Source: Streptococcus cristatus
GTDB taxonomy: Bacteria; Bacillota; Bacilli; Lactobacillales; Streptococcaceae
Length of the DNA stretch: 64,000 nt
Assembly: GCF_003943465.1 (NCBI RefSeq)
Contig: NZ_RJPR01000001.1
Span: 331,843 to 395,842, forward strand
Direction: 5' to 3'
Shown: positions 59,302 to 64,000 of the stretch, one piece after another
Position numbering within the stretch: position 1 is the stretch's first letter
Layout of the letters: each line of letters starts with the position of its first letter
The notes under the pieces: generated by a model
What the model was told of the DNA's origin: nothing
The model's input: the letters and a program-made list of their open reading frames with translations, nothing else
Databases searched by the model: none
Position numbers and translations under genes: made by a program

Positions 59302-61701
59302 TTAAATAATTTCTTTCTTATCAGGACGATAGGCCATTGTACCTAAAGCCATGAAAATCAGTAAAGTTGCGGACAGGAAGGCTAGTTGCCCACCGATTTG
59401 ACCATTCATCGAGATCGTTTCCCTCAGTCCTGACACCGCATAGCTCATCGGCAAGATTGGATTGAGCATTTGGAAGATTTCCGCCGTCAGGGGCAGCGGA
59501 TAAGTACCAGCGCTGGAAGCCAACTGCAGGAGCAAGAGGATCAAGGAGATAAAGGCCCCAACCTTACTATCCCAAGTGACCAGAGTCGTCACAACCGCCA
59601 TAAAGGCCATGCTGGCTAAAACAGTCAAGGCCAGCGTCATCCATTCGTAGTTGGCCTCAAGACCAATCAAATGAACCGCTCCATAGACCAAGATGCCTGC
59701 TAAAACAGAAATCAAGCCATTGACCTCCAGACGAGCCTTGAGCCAAGCTTTGCGAGAAGCTGGAACTTGACCAGAAGGGAGCGTGCCAAAAATAACATTG
59801 GTCGAAATCGCCGCCACAAAGAGAGCAACAGAAATCATGTAGGGAGCCATACCAACACCATTTTTACCGACTTGATCTTTATCTGTCTTTTTCAGCTCAA
59901 CAGGGCCAGCCAAGGCTGCCGCATTGTCCTCTGTCACTGAAAGCTCGGACAATTGACCCTTGGCATCCGTCAACCCTGTATTTAGAGTCTGAGCGCCGAT
60001 TGATAAATTTCCCAGCCCACTGTTTAAGGTCAGACCACCTGCTGCTAACTGCTGAGAACCATCTGCCATTTGAGTGGCACCTGTAGATAATGTTTGCATC
60101 CCTGTGACCAAAGTAGATGATTTATCATTTAATTGAGAGAGGCCTGAGCTGATTTGACCGATTCCTGAAGTCACTTGGTCATTATGGCTCGCTAAATTAG
60201 CCGCTCCTTGAGAAAGCTGGTCGACCCCTGTAGTATAAGCGGCTACTCCCTGAGCTACTTGAGAAAGGCCACCTGTATAAGCCGTAATGCCTTGAGAAAG
60301 GGTCGCTGAACCAGTGCTGGCAGAGGATAAAGCTTCATTTACTTGACCTAGACCACCATAGAGACCACTAATCATAGCTGAAGCACCTGGCAGGACTTGG
60401 TTGGCTGCTGCCGACAGCTGACTTGCCTGACTGCTGGCTGTTTGCAGCCCTTGCAGATTCGTTTGGATAGCTTGGACTTCCTGTACAATGGCTGCCGCTG
60501 CACTACTGCTAGAATCAGCACCGCCTGCTAGAGCGGCTTTTAGTTCTTCTTGCTCATCAGCAGAAAGTTTTTGGTAAGCAGCTGTGCCTTCCAAAGCTGC
60601 CATGGCTGCTGCCCGATCACTTTGCGCACTACTTGCCAAAGACTGGGCATTGGTCGCAATCGTCGTGAGAGAAGCCGCAATTGTTTCCGTTGGCAAGCTC
60701 GTTCCCGATGTGGCATTTTGAATGGCCGTATTGAGCTGATCTAGACCCGCCGTCAACTGAGCAACCTTTTCTTGATTAGCAGTAACGCTGCTATTAACGG
60801 AGGATTGCAGTTCTGCCAAACCGCTGTTTAGGCGCTCCACACCAGCGACTAATTCCTGTGAATTGCCCGTCAGTTGGTTGGTTCCATTTAGTAAAGTTTG
60901 TGACTGAGCGGTTAATTGACTGGCACCAGCTGAAAGCTGCCCAACTCCATCTGTATATTCCGTCATCTTGCTAGTAAAAGTCGGCAAGCCGGCATTGATC
61001 TGAGCCACTCCATTTGTGTATGCTACCAGACCTGTTGACAGCGCTGTGGCTCCATCTGAGAAAGTGAGGCTAGACTGAGCTAGACTTTCCAAGTTAGTAG
61101 ACAGCTTTTGGCTACCGTTTGCCAGTTCCTGGCTACCTTCGGCCAATTTAGCTGTGCCATCGGCAGCTGTTCCAAGTCCACCTTTTAGCTTATCCATACT
61201 CGCAAAAAGGCTTGTCACATAGCTGTTTGTAATCTTCTGACTGACCGATTGCTTCATCGAAGTCATGGCAGAATCACTCATTTTGCTGGCGATAAAACTA
61301 TGACCACTGGATGTTTGGTAGTGGATCGTAACTTGCTTAGGCTGATTGCTTAAGATACTAGCCGCATTGGCTGACAGATCCTTTGGCAGAGTCACCACCA
61401 TGTAATAGTCGCCCTTTTCCAATCCCTTCTCTGCCTGATCCTTATCCACAAAATGAAAATCCATCGCTGCATTTTTCTTCATATCTTGAACCATATCTGA
61501 ACCAATGGACAAGTCTTTTCCATATAAGCTCGCCTTCTGGTCCTGATTGACCACCGCTACTGGCAAATCAGAAAGCTTGCCATACGGATCCCACATAGAG
61601 CTCAAAAAAATCACATTATACAAGGCTGGAATCAAGGCAACCCCCAGCATGACTACAATAATCTTCGGTTTTTTGAAGATGGCTTTCCATTCTTTGAACA
61701 T
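59302..61701 (-). CDS. YhgE/Pip family membrane protein
   Basis: About 799 residues from MFKEWKAIFKKPKIIVVML, with AAGGAG upstream. One N-terminal helix (residues 13-33), an extracellular domain with VVNQDQKASLYGKDLSIGS, then about 400 residues of LxxGxxxLxxG/TxGxxQL repeats (coiled coil), and five to six C-terminal helices from KNGVGMAPYMISVALFVAA onward. This is the phage-infection-protein (Pip) architecture; relatives serve as phage receptors or in type VII toxin export. Divergent TetR gene probably regulates it. Confidence 0.9.
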   Translation of the reverse strand: MFKEWKAIFKKPKIIVVMLGVALIPALYNVIFLSSMWDPYGKLSDLPVAVVNQDQKASLYGKDLSIGSDMVQDMKKNAAMDFHFVDKDQAEKGLEKGDYYMVVTLPKDLSANAASILSNQPKQVTIHYQTSSGHSFIASKMSDSAMTSMKQSVSQKITNSYVTSLFASMDKLKGGLGTAADGTAKLAEGSQELANGSQKLSTNLESLAQSSLTFSDGATALSTGLVAYTNGVAQINAGLPTFTSKMTEYTDGVGQLSAGASQLTAQSQTLLNGTNQLTGNSQELVAGVERLNSGLAELQSSVNSSVTANQEKVAQLTAGLDQLNTAIQNATSGTSLPTETIAASLTTIATNAQSLASSAQSDRAAAMAALEGTAAYQKLSADEQEELKAALAGGADSSSSAAAAIVQEVQAIQTNLQGLQTASSQASQLSAAANQVLPGASAMISGLYGGLGQVNEALSSASTGSATLSQGITAYTGGLSQVAQGVAAYTTGVDQLSQGAANLASHNDQVTSGIGQISSGLSQLNDKSSTLVTGMQTLSTGATQMADGSQQLAAGGLTLNSGLGNLSIGAQTLNTGLTDAKGQLSELSVTEDNAAALAGPVELKKTDKDQVGKNGVGMAPYMISVALFVAAISTNVIFGTLPSGQVPASRKAWLKARLEVNGLISVLAGILVYGAVHLIGLEANYEWMTLALTVLASMAFMAVVTTLVTWDSKVGAFISLILLLLQLASSAGTYPLPLTAEIFQMLNPILPMSYAVSGLRETISMNGQIGGQLAFLSATLLIFMALGTMAYRPDKKEII

Positions 61702-61723
61702 CTTTTCTCCTTTTTTATACACA

Positions 61724-61808
61724 TTGTCTAAAAATTTGATATAATAGATTATACACAATAAAAAAATTAAGGCAAGCAGAAAAATCTATTTTTGTACATC
61801 TTGTCTAA
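61724..61808. promoter_or_regulatory. Divergent promoter/operator region of yhgE-like and tetR genes
   Basis: TTGTCTAA occurs at 61724 and 61801 and TATAAT-like boxes lie next to each (61740-61745 region; GTATAAT at 61812-61818). TACA/TGTA motifs repeat in between. This fits TetR control of both genes. Confidence 0.45.
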
Positions 61809-61842
61809 TTTTGTATAATTCAATAACAAAGGAAAGATTGAA

Positions 61843-62373
61843 ATGACGGAAAGTAATAAACGTAAAAAAACCAAGGCCATCATTGAGAAAGCTATGGTTG
61901 ACTTATTGCATCAAGAATCTTTTGACCATATTACAACAGTCGAATTGGCGCGAGCTGCTGGCATCAGTCGCAGTAGCTTTTATACCCACTACAAGGATAA
62001 ATATGATATGATTGAGCGCTATCAGCAAGGCCTCTTTCATCAACTAGAACACATCTTTGAACACAATCGAGAAGATGTTGCAGTCGCTATCACAGAGGTC
62101 TTTCAGTTCTTGACCCAAGAGCCTCTTCTGGCTGCTCTCTTGACGGAAAACGGTACTAGAGAAATTCAAAATTTCCTACGCCACAAGCTCCAATCCTTAC
62201 TTTCCCAAATCCTACAAGAACGGTTTCGCAATAAAGCTTTCAATCAAATCGAAAAGGAATACGGCATCGTCTACCTCGTTAATGCCTTCTTTGGCGTCTA
62301 CCAGATGTGGATCGCCCGAGGCAGTAAGGAAAGCCCTGAACAAATGGCCAATCTCCTTTTAAAGATGCTATAA
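61843..62373 (+). CDS. TetR/AcrR family transcriptional regulator
   Basis: A 176-residue regulator starting MTESNKRKKTKAIIEKAMVD. HTH: ITTVELARAAGISRSSFYTHY. C-terminal ligand domain of about 120 residues. Divergent arrangement with the YhgE/Pip gene is common in lactic acid bacteria and suggests it represses that gene. Terminator follows. Confidence 0.9.
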   Translation: MTESNKRKKTKAIIEKAMVDLLHQESFDHITTVELARAAGISRSSFYTHYKDKYDMIERYQQGLFHQLEHIFEHNREDVAVAITEVFQFLTQEPLLAALLTENGTREIQNFLRHKLQSLLSQILQERFRNKAFNQIEKEYGIVYLVNAFFGVYQMWIARGSKESPEQMANLLLKML

Positions 62374-62391
62374 AACTCAACAACTAATAAA

Positions 62392-62418
62392 GACTGGGAC
62401 AAGATATCCCAGCCTCTT
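62392..62418 (+). terminator. Terminator of tetR
   Basis: CTGGGA-CAAGATA-TCCCAG followed by CCTCTTTTT. Confidence 0.8.
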
Positions 62419-62437
62419 TTTGTTAATCGAATAAAAA

Positions 62438-62457
62438 AGAAGCCGAAAACGGCTTCT
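62438..62457 (-). terminator. Terminator of rpsD
   Basis: AGAAGCCG-AAAA-CGGCTTCT with a T-run on the minus strand, 20 bases after rpsD. Confidence 0.88.
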
Positions 62458-62477
62458 GAATAAATTTCCAATAGAAA

Positions 62478-63089
62478 TTAAAGCATCTTGTTGTAGAATT
62501 CAACGACAAGTGCTTCGTTGATTTCTGGGTTGATTTCATCGCGTTCTGGCAAGCGAGTCAATGAACCTTCTAATTTTTCAGCATCGAATGATACGAATGC
62601 TGGACGTCCAAGAGTAGCTTCTACTGCTTCAAGGATAGCTGGAACTTTCAATGATTTTTCGCGAACTGAGATCACTTGACCTGGAGTTACGCGGTATGAT
62701 GGGATATCAACACGTTTGCCGTCAACAAGGATGTGACCGTGGTTTACGAATTGACGAGCTTGACGACGAGTAGTCGCAAGACCAAGACGGTAAACAACGT
62801 TATCCAAACGACGTTCCAAAAGAAGCATGAAGTTGAAACCAAGGATTCCGCCTTTGATTTTTGTAGCTTGTACGAACAAGTTACGGAATTGTTTTTCACC
62901 TACACCGTAAGTGAAACGAAGTTTTTGTTTTTCAGCCAATTGCAAACCGTATTCTGACAATTTAGAACGGTTGTTTGGTCCGTGTTGTCCTGGTACGTAG
63001 TTACGACGTGCCAATTCTTTACCTGTACCTGTAAGTGAAAGGCCAAGGCGACGAGCTTGTTTCCAAGATGGTCCTGTATAACGTGACAT
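62478..63089 (-). CDS. rpsD: 30S ribosomal protein S4
   Basis: A 203-residue ribosomal protein, [19 protein letters not shown] at the start. The S4 RNA-binding domain is [20 protein letters not shown], then [20 protein letters not shown]. No zinc-binding Cys in the N-terminus (Cys-free type). Primary assembly protein of the small subunit; usually regulates its own synthesis. AGGAGG upstream of the start. Confidence 0.98.
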   Translation of the reverse strand: MSRYTGPSWKQARRLGLSLTGTGKELARRNYVPGQHGPNNRSKLSEYGLQLAEKQKLRFTYGVGEKQFRNLFVQATKIKGGILGFNFMLLLERRLDNVVYRLGLATTRRQARQFVNHGHILVDGKRVDIPSYRVTPGQVISVREKSLKVPAILEAVEATLGRPAFVSFDAEKLEGSLTRLPERDEINPEINEALVVEFYNKML

Positions 63090-63104
63090 GTGTATGTCCT
63101 CCTG

Positions 63105-63250
63105 ATATAAATAATATTTCGGTGGAAATAGTCACTTAGAAAGCCCTGATTCGTGCAGATGCCCTTCGCCTAAACAGCCAAGGTTACTTGTCATAAGACA
63201 CCTGTTGACGAGCTTCATGCTTTCCTGCTGCTATTTCACACAAAGGCTAT
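63105..63250 (-). ncRNA. Probable S4-binding autoregulatory leader of rpsD
   Basis: A structured-looking, less A/T-rich 150-base leader on the minus strand between a TACAAT-type -10 (near 63250) and the rpsD ribosome site. Segments such as GGTGTCTTATGACAAG and GGCGAAGGGCATCTGCACG resemble Firmicutes S4 leaders as I recall. Position and conservation-like composition support this; structure was not computed. Confidence 0.5.
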
Positions 63251-63292
63251 TGTACCATGAATACAGTCAAAAGTAAAGACTATTCTACAAAA

Positions 63293-63314
63293 AATCAAGC
63301 CCAGAGGCTTGATT
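63293..63314 (-). terminator. Terminator of ABC transporter ATPase gene
   Basis: AATCAAGCC-CAGA-GGCTTGATT, followed on the minus strand by TTTTTG, 28 bases after the stop. Confidence 0.85.
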
Positions 63315-63341
63315 AAAGTCATTTTTAGAAAACAAGGCAGC

Positions 63342-64000
63342 TTACAGCCCCAAAAGCTTCAAAATCTCCTGCTTGTATCGGAGCTTCTGCAGTTCCTTAT
63401 CCTTGCTGTCTGACCAAGTCAGCTGGAGATCTGCTACGATTTGTCCAGGCCGATTTTTCAGAATATAGATGCGGTCACTGAGAGCCAGAGCTTCCTCGAT
63501 GCTATGAGTAATAAAGAGGGTCGTCAGACCCAGCTTACGATGAATATCCAGATACCAAGTGTGTAGCTCCATCTTGGTCAACTCATCCAAGGCACTAAAG
63601 GCCTCGTCCAGAAGAAATAGCTTGTGACCGAACATATAGGTCCGCAGCAGAGCCACGCGCTGCCGCATCCCCCCGCTCAGCTCATGTGGATACTTGTCTG
63701 CCACATCAAAGAGTCCGAACTCCTTCAAAATCTGAGTAGCTTGCTCCGTCGCTTCCTTTTTGGATACCTTTCGGATAAGCAGGGGCAAGATGACATTGCC
63801 CAGCACTGTCTTGTGCTCCAACAGCAAGTCCTTCTGCAGCATATAACTTACCCTGCCCTTGGGATTTTCCTGCCCGTCTAGGACAATCCTGCCCGACTGG
63901 ACCTCCAAAATCCCAGCAATCAGATTAAAGAGGGTCGATTTCCCGACTCCACTAGGCCCCAAAATCGCTACGACCTGGCCTGTCTCTACCTCTAGGCTGA
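63342..64000 (-). CDS. ABC transporter ATP-binding protein, 5' end outside window
   Basis: The reading frame is open to the window edge (SLEVETGQVVAILGPSGVGK at the visible start), so the N-terminal strand and true start are missing. Walker A GPSGVGKSTL, Q-loop YMLQKDLLLEHKTVLGN, signature LSGGMRQRVALLR, Walker B LFLLDEAFSALD and switch His FITHSIEEA. YMLQKDLLL and the length resemble nitrate/sulfonate/taurine or thiamine-precursor (ThiZ/SsuB) type ATPases. The terminator follows, so it ends its operon. Confidence 0.9.
   Translation of the reverse strand, partial: SLEVETGQVVAILGPSGVGKSTLFNLIAGILEVQSGRIVLDGQENPKGRVSYMLQKDLLLEHKTVLGNVILPLLIRKVSKKEATEQATQILKEFGLFDVADKYPHELSGGMRQRVALLRTYMFGHKLFLLDEAFSALDELTKMELHTWYLDIHRKLGLTTLFITHSIEEALALSDRIYILKNRPGQIVADLQLTWSDSKDKELQKLRYKQEILKLLGL

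Overview
The window is chromosomal DNA of a viridans-group Streptococcus, most likely of the mitis/sanguinis/gordonii type. This is inferred from gene content: hisS, ilvD, rpmF-rpmG, a dltX-A-B-C-D operon, a PadR/DUF1700/DUF4097 envelope-stress operon, a YhgE/Pip protein with its TetR regulator, and rpsD. A perfect 16-bp parS site (59214-59229) suggests the region lies near the chromosome origin. No rRNA, tRNA or CRISPR array was seen.

Region 1 (1-28.7 kb) is a large, A/T-rich, almost entirely minus-strand array of small genes. It is best explained as an orphan immunity-gene island associated with type VII secretion polymorphic toxins. The left edge has an Esx/DUF3130-like helical protein. 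Recognisable or likely immunity families include Imm6, Imm22, Imm63 (frameshifted), Imm74, Imm59-like, SMI1/KNR4 (twice), YezG/DUF600, a PoNi/DUF1911-type protein, an ADP-ribosylglycohydrolase, five DUF6572-tailed proteins carrying three different N-terminal modules, and seven tandem copies of one unnamed 115-130 residue family. Several gene fragments, a premature stop and a frameshift show continuous birth and decay.

Inside this island, 17310-22320 is a complete 5,011-bp IS1595-family transposon. It has 31-bp inverted repeats (29/31 matching) and a perfect 8-bp target duplication AAAATTAA. It has split an Imm6 gene whose two halves rejoin in frame when the element is removed. The transposon carries a three-gene operon that includes a nucleotidyltransferase-like protein. 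On the other strand it carries a fused restriction enzyme/adenine methyltransferase. Translation of that enzyme appears to be coupled to a leader ORF containing ten 7-base repeats, a likely phase-variation switch. This is the most interesting system in the window.

Region 2 (28.7-35.7 kb) holds core genes: a lipoprotein, hisS, a DUF59 Fe-S assembly factor, ilvD, rpmF, rpmG and a two-gene ABC exporter. Region 3 (35.9-39.9 kb) has an unusual serine-rich repeat protein with no signal peptide or anchor, followed by a degenerate family-1 glycosidase. Region 4 (39.9-46.7 kb) has maf with an XRE regulator and membrane protein, a cation-diffusion exporter divergent from a TetR regulator, an MFS transporter, a DeoR regulator, a Cof-type phosphatase and a GNAT enzyme.

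Region 5 (46.7-51.2 kb) is the dlt operon for D-alanylation of teichoic acids, including the small dltX. Region 6 (51.4-59.1 kb) has the PadR/DUF1700/DUF4097 operon, a HAD phosphatase, an S66 peptidase, an S41 peptidase, and a VTC/DUF4956/carbohydrate-binding lipoprotein cluster. Region 7 (59.2-64 kb) has parS, the YhgE/Pip protein with a divergent TetR gene, rpsD with a probable autoregulatory leader, and the 3' part of an ABC transporter ATPase gene that runs off the window. All family names are from memory of motifs; no database search was run.
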